DNA from: Liquidambar formosana
Taxonomy: Eukaryota > Streptophyta > Magnoliopsida > Saxifragales > Altingiaceae
Assembly: GCA_039720395.1 (NCBI GenBank)
Contig: CM077832.1
Coordinates: 11,239,967 to 11,303,966, forward strand
DNA length: 64,000 nt
Reading direction: 5' to 3'
Below are positions 31,735 through 45,696 of the stretch, one piece after another. The notes below the pieces were generated by a model. The model saw only the letters and a list, made by a program, of their open reading frames with translations. It did not search any database and was not told the DNA's origin. Each line of letters opens with the position of its first letter. Positions within the stretch are counted from its first letter, which is position 1. Position numbers and translations under genes: made by a program.

Positions 31735-34146
31735 GTTAATCCTCAGGTCATGTACACACGTTTCTTATCTTTCAACTTGTGTACACTTTGCACTTCATCA
31801 ACTACAAGCTTTCTTATGTAGTATACAGTCATCGATGCTGTGTTTCGTTTGGAATTGTAAAACATTGTTGAAGATATTCTCTTATTGAGTGAGTTATTTA
31901 CTTATTTTACTTGATTGGCTTGGTTTTTTATCCGAAAATACTGAAAAAAAATGGAGTTTATCATAATTATTTTTCTTTTCATATATGGGTTTATAGTCAG
32001 TCGAAGAGGTAAAGAGGTTGACCCTGAAAAAGTGAAGGCTTTCCAATAAATGCCATCTCCACGTAAGAACTGAGAAAGAAATTCAGGGTTTTCTCAGTCA
32101 TATGCAATACATTAGTTGCTTCATATCTCAATTAACCCCCACTTGCAAGCCTATACACAAGCTTCAAGATCAAATATCTCTGGCCAATCGGTCATAGGTT
32201 GGCGTGAGGAATCCTCAACTCTAGCTAGAACTTAGTCTTCTTATTACGAGGTTTCATTTTGCCACAAAATTACATAGACCAAATGTCCAATGCAGGCTCT
32301 GCGGCAACAAGTACTCAAGCAGGAAAAAAAAAAAAAGAAAAAAAATTTGTAAACCACACTTACAGAGACTGGACATAGTAATGATTCGTGTTTTGTACTC
32401 TTTAAGTGTTGGCTTTATATTCCAATGTTAGAATGGATGGCTTGCAAACACGCATTATCTAAGGATTGTGCCAAAAATGCCTAGGTTTGTTACTTTTTGT
32501 ATTTCAGAAATCAGAACGATTAAAGGATTAGCCCCATTGGTAAAGGGGGGGAAAAAAAGGGCTATTATTTTCAGCCTGGATTCTTTGCATCTTGCAGAGT
32601 ATCATTGTTGATTCCTCCTATTTATGGCCCCTTTTAATTAAACTTTTGACCACGGAGAATTCTACCACACTATCCAATCATTGATACACATAATAGATCA
32701 TCAAGATCTACCAAGCATGGGGTTTTTATTCAACAGGGTTCAACTTCCATGTGACAACCAATAATCATTAACTTGTTTTTCTCAACTCTTGTAAAAATAT
32801 CATGTGAAGCTACAATTAATCCTTCAGTTGAACTAGTAATTAACCTTATTTTTCCGTTTTATATAAACCTCAGAGTTTAGTAGAAGTCCCCTACTTATCC
32901 TTCAAAAAAAATATAACAGTACAACAAAACCCATTTCAACCAATCCAATTGCTTAGAGTCAAGAACTTGAAATTGATTACTTTCTGCATTTCAATAACCC
33001 ATGGAACTTGTTCAAAGATCTTTAAGCAATAATGTGGTAAAGAATACTGAAAAAGAGATTTGAACAAAACCACAATCTATTACATCAAAAATTACAAACA
33101 CTTTCATACAACTCAACTACAAGTGAACATCTCACTGTTTTCCATGCATATAAGAAAAAAAATGAGAACTGATGAAAATTTGCCATCATTCTTCTACCTG
33201 CACAAGAAGAGAGAAAAATATGAAATAGAAAGAGAGAAATCAAGCCCCTTAGGTTAACCCCAAGAAAGAAAGAGGAGGGGGGGAGAGGGGGGGGGGGTTC
33301 AAAGAGGGAGAAGATAAATCAAATATTAAAAGTGAGGGAATGGGAGAAATGAGACTACAGCTCCTTTTAATTTAGATTAATTTTTTTGTTAATAATTGGC
33401 TCTAATAATAATTAAAATGACATTTAAAACCCTTTAAAAAATACAATTCAACCCCTACCATATCAACCATGTATACTCCAAGTATCCACTAGATATCCCC
33501 CAAGTATCCATGAATAATTTAATTTCTTTTTTTAATTTCAGATACATCTAGGATGTATTCTATACATATCCCAAGTATCCAAGGTGTATCATATCTGATG
33601 CAGGTATGATACGAGACATACTGGGAGGTTTGAAGTACCCATACCTCATATATGGTACAGATATAAACCAAGACATAATTTGATTAGCATTTTAGAAAAA
33701 CTTTTCTGGCTTTCAAGAGCAAGAAGCTTTAGGTTTTGATTTCAAAAAGCAAAGAATAAAAATAAAAAATACTTCCAAATCAATAAGTAAATAGTACCTA
33801 ATTAAATGTAGCAAAGACTCAAAACAGACCCTTCCATTGCTCAGCCACGCCTTAAGTTAATCAATTGAAATTATGGCAGTCCAGTCACTAAATCATAAAC
33901 AAGCTTGTTTTGCATTTATTTTAGGCTACTAATTCTGAACAGCCCATGTTTTTTTTACTGATGAGACCCTTCTGATTGCAAAGACAATAATATTCCTTCA
34001 AATCATTATGATTCAATGCAATTAAGGACAGATTTTATCTTTTCCACTTTCTCAAAGAAGAGTTTTCCCACTATGAAAGATAGCCAATGTCCAAAGCAGA
34101 TGATTTGATTTATTTACGTAGATGCAGTTTTAACACTGGCACATTG
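31735..34146. other. spacer between the DnaJ-like gene and CAP-D2
   Basis: The first ~200 bases should be the 3' UTR of the DnaJ-like gene and the last part the 3' UTR of CAP-D2. Between them lie a gypsy pol relic (31990-32175), a G-rich tract (33277-33298, runs of 7 and 12 G) and AT-rich sequence with repeated CAAGTATCCA phrases near 33478-33580. No other gene was seen. Confidence 0.45.
31990..32175 (+). pseudogene. Ty3/gypsy pol remnant
   Basis: One frame reads GFIVSRRGKEVDPEKVKAFQ, then a stop, then MPSPRKN. This is the segment of Ty3/gypsy reverse transcriptase after the catalytic core (GFIVS.RGIEVDP.K..AI..MP.P). Downstream, HISINPHLQAY and QASRSN keep a weak match, with stops. No LTRs or other pol domains were found nearby. 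Confidence 0.7.
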
Positions 34147-37100
34147 CTACCTTTTCTTTGACCTGATATTTCTTCTAACAGATGCAGAAGTATCGCCTTT
34201 TTGATCCTTCAAGTTGGTTTTCTTGGCTCTGGATTTGGAGGCACCTGTAAATGGTAGCACATTGCTAAAATTGCATGGATTTACAACATTTAACCAAACT
34301 AACAAAAATGCTTTAGAGCTTAAAATACCTCTTGGATAAACTTTTGGCGACTGAACTTCAACATCACCAAGCTCCGACTCAGTTACCTCACTGGAAACAC
34401 CAGAACATTCTTCTGACCCAGCAAATTTTGGTTTTAATTCCTCATTCATAGAGTGGGTCATCCCTTCCATGGATGAATCAATGACCTCACCATCTGTTTC
34501 ATTGTCGGAAAAAACTCAAGGTTAAATATCAGTTTAATAGGTGCATGTCATTTCATCCATGAAATGTATTCTTTGGCACAAACCTAAATGAAAAACAAAA
34601 ACAAACTTTGAACAAGGTACCAAAACAGCAAGCAACAATAATGAGGTGCATCAATGTGCAGAATTGTATTTCAAAAACCTCCACAAATTAGACTGGAGTG
34701 ACCAAAGATATAACAGAGTGTAATTTTGAAATTTTGAATGGGTCTTGATATTTAGTCTAAATTCCCTAGACTTCCACAAAATTTATAAATTACTTCTACT
34801 ACCACCGCTTCTCCCAGACTGGAAGTATATAACCTTGTATGAGTAGTTGACTACAATAAATATACGGTCTTAAATTTCCCTAAACTTCCACAAAATTTTA
34901 CAAATTAATTCAATGTTGCTGTGTCCAAAATTAATAATAAAGCAGAGGCTAAAACCTTCGACTGATTTATTGTTGCCTATAACCTACAGGCTTGTATTGA
35001 CTGACAACCTGTCTATGTAACTAACAAGTGGAATTGAGTGCGTCACGGCACTGAATCTGATATCCCGCAATACATATATGGCATAGAATATCTATAACTT
35101 GGGTTTTTGTGTCCTTAGAGTGATATATCTCAGACAGAAGCGTTAACTACAACTGTTGTTGTTGGGTTCTCTTGACCAGGCCTTTTATTAAACTTGATCA
35201 AGTCTTAAATCTAAATACTGTATAATTCTCTGACCAAAAAACAAATCATCCACATAAATTTGAGCTTCAAATTAACTAAAGTTGGAAATAGAGATGGCAA
35301 ATTTGCCCTGCCCCACTGCACTATAGGGTCTGGTTTGAGTGGATTTTTTTTCAGGGTCTAAACGGGGCTAGGGCAAAATGTGAAATTTTGAGTCAAGTAC
35401 AGGTCAGTTATGGTAATACTATCCCTGCTCCACAAATCCTCCTTGCCCTAGTTATAGTACTTATACATAGTAAGTATCCTCAATCCTGATTCAGGTGAGC
35501 ATGTGGTCACCTAACTTATATCAACACCATGCATTAGAGGTTGTATCTCGTGCATTGGCCCAATGTATCCTATAACCCACTAATGCACAAGGTACAACCC
35601 TCAATGCGGGGGCTAATATAACTTATATCAACACGTGCTCACCTGATCGTTTTCCTAAATATCCTAATATATATATATATATATATATATATTCTCTCTT
35701 AATCTTTTGAACCCTAAACAATGAATAGGCTCATGGAGGCTATTAGCAAGCTCATCATCAGTTTTAACTATTTTTAATTCTTGTCTTATCATAGTAGGGT
35801 GGAAACTTACACGTGTAATTTTGTATCATAATATATAATCTCGTGTGGGCAATCGTGTGATTTGTGAAACATTAATATATAAAAAATGACAAGTGGCAGA
35901 TAGTCCCCACCTAAAAAAAAAAAAAAAAAAGACAAGTGGTGGGGCAGGGCGAGGAGAGGTATCTTAGCTATCTCAAGTGGTTAACAGGGACAGGGATGGT
36001 TCAACATGTACAAGCCACATTAGGGTCCAAGGCGAATCTAGGGACGGTTTACATAGGTGGGGTTGAGGATGGTATACTATAGAACCAACCCCACCCCGCC
36101 CCATTGCCATTCCTAGTTGGAATGTGGTAAATCAAAATTGGTTCTGGTAAGTTTTTTGTTATTTTATTTTATATATTCTTTTGTTGGTGTTTTCACTTCC
36201 TAGTGTCTATATGGTCCAAAAATTCATGTGGTAGCAATCTTGGAAGAGTATGTATTTAGATTATGTTACAACGAAATTTAAGGGCTAAAAAACAAAAACT
36301 CAAGTAAAAAAGCTTCTCAATTGAAACATAATCTTCAAATCTTTCTAGAAGTTCATAATATAAAAGAAAAAGGAAGAAAAAAAGCTCCACTGCATATTAC
36401 ATTATTACTAGACAACATGAACATGCACAATAATATACAATAAACTTTTAATAGCATTAGATACCCTGTATTGGTAATATTGAGGTATTCTTGATAAATA
36501 TTTTAATATATTAAGGCCCATGGGCCTGTCTGCAGGTCCCATATATTGAAATTCTTGTCCTATATGGAGTGTGCGGTACAAATCTGTTGCCACTGGAAAT
36601 GGCAGTTATCATTACAAAAATAAGTAAATGATGGAAACAAGGGCCAAGGCCATCTTAATAACTAATGACAGGCAAACAGCTGTATGAATAGGAAGCACTT
36701 AGCGGTTCAAAACTTAAAGCCCACAATTATAGAAAACAATAAATCTACAAAACTTCGAACTGTTAAACCAACATCAAATTTTTTTTATAATATTTTTATC
36801 ATGTAAACTGAATCAACATCTATGTGTCTCAAAACACAAATATCAGCATGGCTAGAATTACAAGTGTTTGGATTTCTTGGAATAATTATTTCAAACACCT
36901 ATGTGTATATCAGGCAGCTAAACATCCAGCACCCTCCTTGAGTTGATACACAGGCTTAATCAGAATGCCAAGGAAAAATCATTGCAAAGAAAAATCTCAT
37001 AACATTGAATCAAATAGGTATCATCTTGTAAAACAATTTCACATAAGCCAATGAATATGCAAACCTCAATCAAATTTTCAGTAACAGTCATAACATATCA

Positions 37101-39335
37101 GTCATCTCACTGGCAATAGAAAAGAAAAGGGCATTGACAAGAACGCTCAAATGAAAGCAAACTCTAAAGCAAAGTAAGCTGAGCATGGATTGATACACCT
37201 ACCTTCAGCAAGATCAGCTTCTTCACTTTCTTCTCCAATGTTCTTACCCACCCTAAATCCTTCCAAGCTACTAACCTTCTGTTGATGGATTTGGGCATTT
37301 CTTGCAGTAACTTCTTGCTCCTTCTTCTCCACGTGGAACTTATTAAGCTTCTCCTCAAACTCCTCGATGCAAGATTTAAGTTCTGGTTTTGCAAACTTCT
37401 TACCCTGGTGAAATTGATGTGAAACAAAAGCATATTATTAAAGAATTCAACTGTACATGTAGTGATGCAAGAACAACAGATAACCAAATACCTTGTTGAT
37501 TATGTTTCTGAAATGGTCCATCACAGAATCCTCCGATAGTACATGCTCATATGTTTTGAACGACTCCATGAGCTTTTTCAATCCCTTCTCAGTGAATGCC
37601 AGTTGAGAGAGGCAATAAGAAATATATTCCCATTGTCTAATATCTACATCAAAACAGTTGTACCAATATTAACAAAAAAACTACCTTGATCCTGATAGCT
37701 ATGGAATATAACTTAAATTTAGTCAACTTCGTTAGATCCAGAAAAATTTGTGACAGTTCTGCATAATATACAGGAGTAGAATAAAAAATAAAGCTCAACT
37801 CAACTCAACCAAGGGGGTAAGCAGAATAAAAAATAAAGCTCTTTGAAAAAATTCATAATATAAAAATTAAAGGAAAAATTAAAGGCAGCTTTGTACACCT
37901 CATCTAGCTGTTAAAATAATAAACTCTTCGATACCAGGCACTAGGTGGTACAAGGTGATGGAACCTCTTTGTGTACTCGAAAACATGTACACAAGCCTCA
38001 TTTGGAAACTTGGGTTCCTATTAGAAGATAAAGCCTAAAAAGGATGAGGCAACAATTGTTGTGATGAGATTTCTCAGTGTTAGAGAAGGAAGTCACAACT
38101 TTCGACTGGACTGACTGCCATACCAAAATTAATTTAGCTGATCATAGTATGGATAATGCATTGAACCAATATTATAGAAATGTACAAGCATATGAATATC
38201 CACTACCCAACCCATCCTATTTAAAAAAACATAGGTGTAAAACTGAAATTAACATTTTACAAATCAATGCAACTGAAAATATTTTTAGACCTATGGAATT
38301 AATGGTGAGTGACAAAGCCCTATCCTTGAACTATCAACGAAATATGTTTTGAGTGCTGCAATAAATCAAAGTTCATTCGCGTCAATCATACATTATAGTC
38401 CTACACATTCAGAGTGCAAATATTTATCTTATTTTGTTCAAAGAATTCATATGAAACGATGACATTGTAAAAAGAGCATCAGATCAGCATAAATATAATG
38501 AGAAGAGAAGCAAACCAAATCTAAAAACCCATACCTGTAACTCCACTAAACCTATTACAAAGCTTCTCAACCAAAGCTTCCATTTGTTTGTCCTACATAA
38601 AATTCAGAAGAAACAGTGTAAAGTTGTGATCAAGAACAAAGGCTTGCCAGTTTGTCTTAGTTAAACCATCTATACCTTCCTTATAGAATTAATTAAGAAC
38701 TGCATAATGTTGCAGAAAGACTCTCTGCTCAAATTCTGGCTGGACAATTTTCCGAGGATATCAGGAAGTAAATTATATATTGGATTGTTTCCTGTGAGCA
38801 AAATGATCAACATTCATTTAAAGAAAGAAAAGAACATAATACTAATCAATAGAAGTAATCAGTTGGGCATCACTTACCTTTCTTAGACAACTCATGAAAG
38901 AAAAGTTTGGCTAGACTAGAAATCCTTTCATCTTCATCCTCTATTCGTGTAGCCATTTCATTTATATAACCTTTCACCTGATAAAGCAATGGCTCAATCA
39001 GACCCGTGATCATTAGTAACAACTAACAAAATAGAAACAATGAGCTGTCAGCCAACCAATCAAACCTTCATCATGTCATTTAATATGAGATGAGAAAGCA
39101 CCAAAACTGCATTCTTCCGAACAGAAACTGAAGGATCCCGTAATCGAGCATACATGTTCTCAGTCCATGGTTCTAATAGATTAGGAAAACGAACTGCCAA
39201 ATCTCCAAGAGCTATGGTGCAATTAGAACGAACAGTTTCTGATGGTGCACTCTCCACAACCGTGAAGAGAAGCTGGAGATTTGCATTACTGAAAAGTCAT
39301 TCAGTAAAAGCTTCAATAATGTTTGTTTCTAAGGG

Positions 39336-39376
<41 letters not shown>

Positions 39377-42300
39377 AGATCACCAAAAATCTGCATCAAT
39401 AATCATAAATTGACAAAGTGCAAGCATTCCAGATGCCTGTAGTTCTGGATACTAGAAACAAAACATAGATTGTGTCAGACAAATTTTTTTGAACAACCAG
39501 AAATAGTCAATTAATTAAGAAGCATTTAGAAACTGCAAGAGAAAAAAAACTCTTCTTTTTGTATACGTAGCAATTGAAATTACTTTCGTTTCTTTTTTTA
39601 TGATGTTTGAAATAACTCCGTTCTGAATTTTCTATTCATGATATTCTTTTGTGCAGAGTGTATCATTATTAAATATCAAGAATTCAAGACAAATAAATGT
39701 AGTTCATAATTTAAAGATCACTTTTAGATATTGCATTTTTCTAACGAGTACATTGTAAGGATGAAATAGTTTATACGTGTTAAGTTTTCATGTTAACCAA
39801 ATGAGAATGTAATTTCAATTTGGTGTCTTCTCCTCTCATTCTTCAGACCATTCCAAAAGCCCCTTAAGGAGTGTAGTAATCATAGACAAGCCATGAAATG
39901 AAATAAAGAGGGGGGGGGGGGGGGGGTGGTGTTGGGCGGGGCTGAAGCAATCACCTTTTGCATCAAACTAAAATTTCTACAAAGCTTTGACAGGAATGAT
40001 GCACAATTTCCAATCAAATTCCTCCCAGTGGAACCACCAGAAACAATTTCTTTTTCTGCTCTTTCAGAGAGTGTGTCAAGTACTGCATCCTCAGAGGCAG
40101 CAATACCTAACTCAGCATTTATGCCATTATCCTACAAGACATCAAGCAATAAACCAATTAATAGAACAAGGAATTTCCAGCCATAATTGAAAAAAAAAAA
40201 AAAAAAAAAAAACAGGTGAAACAACTAATAATAGTACTTTGTTACACCATAGAAGTAACATCCAAAATCTAGTCTCACCTTCGCTGCATCAACAGGTGTT
40301 GTGCCATTACTATGAACATTCTGACCCTCAGCATCCATTCTCTCTTTCTTAGCCCTCTGTTTCTGGACTTTCCGAACACAAGATTCAATATATACCAAGT
40401 GGTTCATGGCAACATGGCTTACAATAAAAAGATATCTACTAAGTTTCGTTACTTGAACTGTGGAAATGACACTGGTGCTACCACTTTCAATGTCATTTTG
40501 CAACTCATCTCCCCTGCTACAATCAAATATGGAACCAAGAGACTTTTTCACAAGGTCGGCAGCCAAGGTTTCAGGGGTTGGATGAATTGTATATATAGCA
40601 CTGATTGCTTTATCAGCAGCTGCATACCATATGTTTTCAGGCAGCCAAAAACCAGTGATTAAGCTTTCCAGAATGCCAAATAACCGGCTGCCATTACCGC
40701 ACAACAATTTTTTTTTGTCCTCTTCAGACAACCTCTGAAGAGCTATGCATGCTGTTCTGGCAAGCAATGGTTCCACTTTTGCCCACCGACCAAACCCAAT
40801 GTCAATAATGTCCTGTACGTGAGAACCAAGAGTCACAGTAGATGATTTGGCCGCCATGCAAAGGACAGATAAAGCACCACGACTTTGCTCAGCAGTAGTT
40901 CCACTAACATTAAAGCAAAAGAAATCCCACAATGCTGACATCTGCAAGAATTTGGTCTCATAAAGGATCCGACTTCTCAAAACATGGTAATAACATAATT
41001 TAATGACTAAAAAATTGGAATTACACAATTAAAATTGATTCATGAGCAAAGTTAAGGACCCCATGCTTCAAGATCAACAATGCAGCTCTCTCAAAACAGC
41101 CTACATTTTTGAGCTGCAATTCCCTATCAGATCATTAACTTTATCCACATTCACTCATTCAATTTTGTTTAAATAAAACATATTCAAAGCTCATATGAAC
41201 CTTCGCATTCAATCACAGCATAATGCCCCTAATGTTCACTCCAACCCATTAGATGGCCAATTTCCTTCCTCAAAAGATACTACACTGCCTGGATTTGATT
41301 GTGAAATTTTTTTTACTCACAACAGCCAAACATATGATTAGCCCAATAGCCAAACATATGTTAGGGTGTTTCCTAAATCCTGACCTATAACCTAAAGGAC
41401 AAAAACTGTATAATGGAAATAACTAACACTTAGGGTATTCATAGTTTGTTGATGTAAATTTCTATCTGCTCCTGACTATTAAAAATTTTATAATCCATAA
41501 ATGCCATCAATGAGCATCTCCATGGCAAGATTGATCCAACATCTAATCACTTTAGTTACATTAACTACTACAGTCCTACTTCAAGTGGGATTCATCAAAA
41601 CTCTAATACACTTTACGCTTCTGCTATTCTCATGCCTCAAACATTGAATCCTATATTACAATGCAAAAGCGTGAGATTCAAGCACCATAGTTGTCATCAA
41701 ATTCAAACAGACTAGTTATTTCCACATTTATACATTCATGGTTCCACAGAAGGGTTGGTTGTGGGGGAAAATAAATATTATATCATTGTCATAATTTTGT
41801 ATGCCCAATAACAGATTGACATTCAATCCAAACCAGCATAGTTAAGACCTTTCAACTAATTTATGCAAGATGATATTCAACAATAATAAAAGGAACATAC
41901 CGTGGCAGTAGATAAATCACCTTTGGACACTAAAGCACAAACTATAAATTCCAGAGCTGCAAGATCTCCAATGTTTGAATCTATGGCAAGAGTCAAAAGA
42001 CTTTTTGCAGTTTCTGCTGGGTTTTTCCTGATATATATTGTCATGAATGCATTCTCTACAGCTTCATAAATGGATTTATCCTGCGAAAATACCTGTAGAA
42101 AGCCAGCATACAGAAGACATATTAATGCTAATATTTATCAATAATAATAATAATAGACAAAATCAAGATGAGAAAAACATCCACTTCGGCTCTGACCAAG
42201 TCCCAAGGCAGTGACCAAAATAGAAACATTACCAGCGGCAACATCTTACGCAGGCAGGTTTCTGAGCCATCAATTTGAAACTGTTTGCACCTCATAAGCA

Positions 42301-43769
42301 AAAGAATTGTGTTCTCAACATCAGTGGCAGAAGTTGAAGCCATCAGTTGAACAAGGGTTGGCATTGTGGCAGAAACACACTTAGAAAACCTCAGACCAGC
42401 CTCAAGCGATGCAACCAAGGCCCTGGTCTGCTCCAAATTCCCAACATCTGGGACAGAACTGTCCTTCTGAACAATCCCTTCTTCCACATGAGGCAAGCAG
42501 CTATCAGTTATACTCTCTTGCTGCTCCTTGGCCACCCCTTCATGTAGTACCATTATCAACCTCACCATCTTCATTGCTAGTATCATTATCAGACTGGTAA
42601 CCCATCCAAAACACTCTCTGAAGGCGCATCTGGTTCAAGATCATTCAGCTTCTTCTTGTACTGCTCTAAGGTTGCTTCAAAAGAAGCTATTCGAAGTTGT
42701 GGGCCAAACGGGTTATGCTGCAACATCATGATAAGTAAATTTAATGCCGATTTTCTAACAATTGCACTCTTGTCCTCCAACCTTCCGGCAGCCACTGCTG
42801 CAACCTCATTCCACAAACCAATTGAAACGGAATGTTCCTCACATAGTTCAGCCCAAACCTGAAGAACCCGACTCCTTGTATAAGCCGAAACATCTCGACA
42901 CCGTTCTAGCAAAATTTCCAACATGGCATGCTTGGTTCGAAGACGGATAGATTTAGAACTGACTTCACCCTCAACATCCTTAAAGGCCTTCGCAACCAAC
43001 TTTCCCAACACCCCAACAAGAGCATTTCGTATCTTATAAGATTCTCCACCAAAGTGTGGGACCAAAACTCCAATATTGATCGAAATCAACTTTGGCATCC
43101 TATCAGCAAGCTCCACAAGGAAACGCCCAATATTTTCAGCCCCAACAGTGTCCTTTGCATAGTCTTTTGGATTTGTCCTTCCAATCTCTCTAATGAGAGA
43201 ATTGGCTAAACTTCCATCAGCATACTTCTTTTCAGCTCCAGCAACAGCATCAGCCATGTGGGTAATAACAAAATCATATTTGTGGATTAGGTGCAGGATT
43301 GAAGCACATGATGGTTGCGTGTAATGGTATTTGGTAGCACAAGTCCCAATTATGCGACATAAAGCCTCCTTTGTTTCAGAATCTTTTAACAATGTTGCAT
43401 TCTCAAACAGAGAGAATGCATTTCTACAACAACCCAAATCAGAAGAAGAAAAAAATTAATTAGATTTTGAAAAAAAAAAAAATAGAATAAAATTAAATAA
43501 AGTCATGCCTAATTAAATGATATTAATTATTGAACTTACTTCGCTATGAAAGACAAATAATTTTCATCAGGGTCTGATGACCCAAATAGCAATACAAGGT
43601 TAATCTCTAGTGAATTAGCAATCAGATTGAGTATCCGACGCCTCTGCGGCTCCCAATTCCAGGAATTTATGGGCTGTTTCTTCCGAGTACTCACTGCAGC
43701 CTAAACCCATTATTTTTAAAAATATACATGTAATCACTAAATTAGCAGCTGTAAGACATATATGTGTTG

Positions 43770-43803
<34 letters not shown>

Positions 43804-44611
43804 ACCTTAGGATTGTTGTTCGAACTAATGTTAGACTCCTCGGCAAGGATGATATTGAAGAGGAAAAACGTGTAGATTTTAAACGCGTTACGATGTGAGG
43901 CGACCCGATCAAGGACTGGAGAGTCATCATCTTGAGCACGAGGAGCCCGTGAGAGCAAATCGACGTTTGGAAGAAGAACACTAAGATTGGACCGAAGACT
44001 CTCTACAAGATTTAATTTACATGCCGGGGTAAGACTAGAGAAACCCCGGATTAGCGAATACACACGATCGAACACATCCTGCTCTTCCACGCAGAAGAGC
44101 TCTTTGTCTGACAGATCAAAAGAAACTCCTGTTTGGATAAAAAATTAAAATAGTGAGATTAAAAAGGTGGTTTCGAGGAGAGGAAAAATAAAAATGTTCG
44201 ATTGCAGAGAAAATTGAGTATAAGACCAAAAAAAAAAAAAAAATGTAGTTTTTTCATTTTCTGCTGTTCGGTTACTAAGAAAAATGAAAATTCAACTTAA
44301 TTCGAGCAAATAAAAGTACAGAAGTACATTTTCTAAGCGCAAAACAATAAAAATGTGTGATTTCAACTTTCATTTTCTTCTCTTTTCCTACATTTTCTCA
44401 GCTATGTTTTTCTTCGGTAAGATTTTTGTTTTCCTGTTTGGTTGCCAAGAAAATTGAGTAATTACAAAGCAAACTGACCTTTGACGAATTCTTCGAGTTC
44501 GGAGGGACGGAGTGCGGCAGTGTCAGTGAGGGTTTGAGCGTAGAGACGACCGTCTTCGTGTTCTTCTTCTAGGGCACGCAGGTTTTGAGGAAAGATGAAA
44601 GAGGGAGCCAT
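34147..44611 (-). CDS. CAP-D2: condensin I complex subunit CAP-D2
   Basis: Sixteen minus-strand exons: 44611-44479, 44128-43806, 43700-43540, 43423-42233, 42092-41901, 40941-40279, 40131-39955, 39451-39384, 39288-39066, 38977-38878, 38791-38676, 38592-38535, 37643-37492, 37404-37203, 34493-34329 and 34244-34147. With two single-base breaks ignored the product is about 1,339 residues; Arabidopsis CAP-D2 is about 1,400. The protein is a HEAT-repeat subunit of condensin I, which compacts mitotic chromosomes. The start is MAPSFIFPQNLRALEEEHED. The Cnd1 core shows SETVRSNCTIALGDLAVRFP and RDPSVSVRKNAVLVLSHLI at about 975-1040. The tail is acidic, then basic, ending RRNIRSKKR. Exon 4 reads out of frame at 42601-42603 and again at 42542. 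Intron 14 (2.7 kb) carries a hairpin MITE. Confidence 0.94.
35483..35665. mobile_element. TA-flanked palindromic MITE, copy C (CAP-D2 intron 14)
   Basis: Same arms as copies A and B: left TTCAGGTGAGCATG and ACTTATATCAACACC, inner GAGGTTGTATCTCGTGCATT against AATGCACAAGGTACAACC, right end ATATCAACACGTGCTCACC. A (TA)n tract at 35668-35691 follows. Confidence 0.75.
39342..39376. repeat. (GA)n next to the CAP-D2 exon 8 donor
   Basis: On the gene strand it reads (CT)n beginning a few bases after the GT at 39383-39382. Confidence 0.95.
42542..42603 (-). other. CAP-D2: two 1-base frame breaks in CAP-D2 exon 4
   Basis: Frame 1 runs SESVLDG and then hits TGA. Dropping one G of GGG (42601-42603) restores YQSDNDTSNEDGEVDNGTT, which hits TGA. 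Dropping T42542 restores EGVAKEQQESITDS and the conserved downstream sequence. Exon 4 is 1,191 nt, while its flanking phases require 1,189, which fits two extra bases. Confidence 0.8.
43774..43801. repeat. (GA)n next to the CAP-D2 exon 2 donor
   Basis: On the gene strand the intron begins GTGAT and then (CT)n. Confidence 0.95.
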
Positions 44612-44650
44612 CTAGGGAGACAGAGAGAGAGTTTCACAGAGAAGACGCGT

Positions 44651-44685
<35 letters not shown>

Positions 44686-45696
44686 TCTCTTTGATTTGAT
44701 TTTCCCTTGCAGGGACCATATGTGCAAATTTCAAACAGAGCCGAAATCCAAACAAGCGGGAAGTATGGTGCCACACGGGCGGGCTCAACTAGCCCAACCA
44801 CCCGAACCAAATCCGAATTTTTAATGGGTTTGATTATACCAACTTGAATTTAATATGGGCCGGTAATTCAGAGAGAGATGGGTTCTCTTTGATTTTAATT
44901 TTTCAAAGTTTTATGAAAAATAAAAAAGGTTTTTATGCAAATAGGTCGCAATATAAAAATATCATTTTGAACAATTTTACACAAAAATGGTTTTCCAAAA
45001 TTTTTCATTTAAGTGAATTTTTTTGGTAAAAAATGAAACATAAATAGTAAATGACCAAAAAATTCATAAAAACGATTTTCTTTTGCAAAGTTGTTTAAAA
45101 TAATGTTTTTTAGTGCGCACATAGCTAGTTTTCACAAAAACCTATTATATTTTTCATAAAATTTTAAAAAACTAAAATAAGTGGGGATACAAATAAAATT
45201 AAGGGGTGACAATAACCCAAGGAACCTGAGTTCATATATTGGTATGTATTTATTGACATTATTTAATATTAAACACTATTACACTACCAACTTTAATAAG
45301 TTAAGTCTACGTACTAATGTTTAAAATTTTCAACCAATCATATTGCGATCCGAATCATGATCTGGTTCAATAATTCAAATGTGGCTAAAACATTTCAATT
45401 CGGTAATCCATTAATGATTCGAATGTGATAATGTTTACAACAAAAGTAAATATTGGTCAATCCCATTCGATAATAATCTAATTCAATTGATAAATTATAA
45501 GGAGTATATCTTATTTTATGTTAGTTTCTTCTTCTTCTTTTTTTTCCTTTTTTTTTTTTAAATTTTAATTTTTATATATCTATGGTGAGAATAAATAACA
45601 TATAATAAAAACATTAAAATTTTCTTCTCAAATGAAATTTCTCTCGCCGATAACATAATAATCTAGTGCCATGCCCCTCACTTGTTGATGTTGGAC

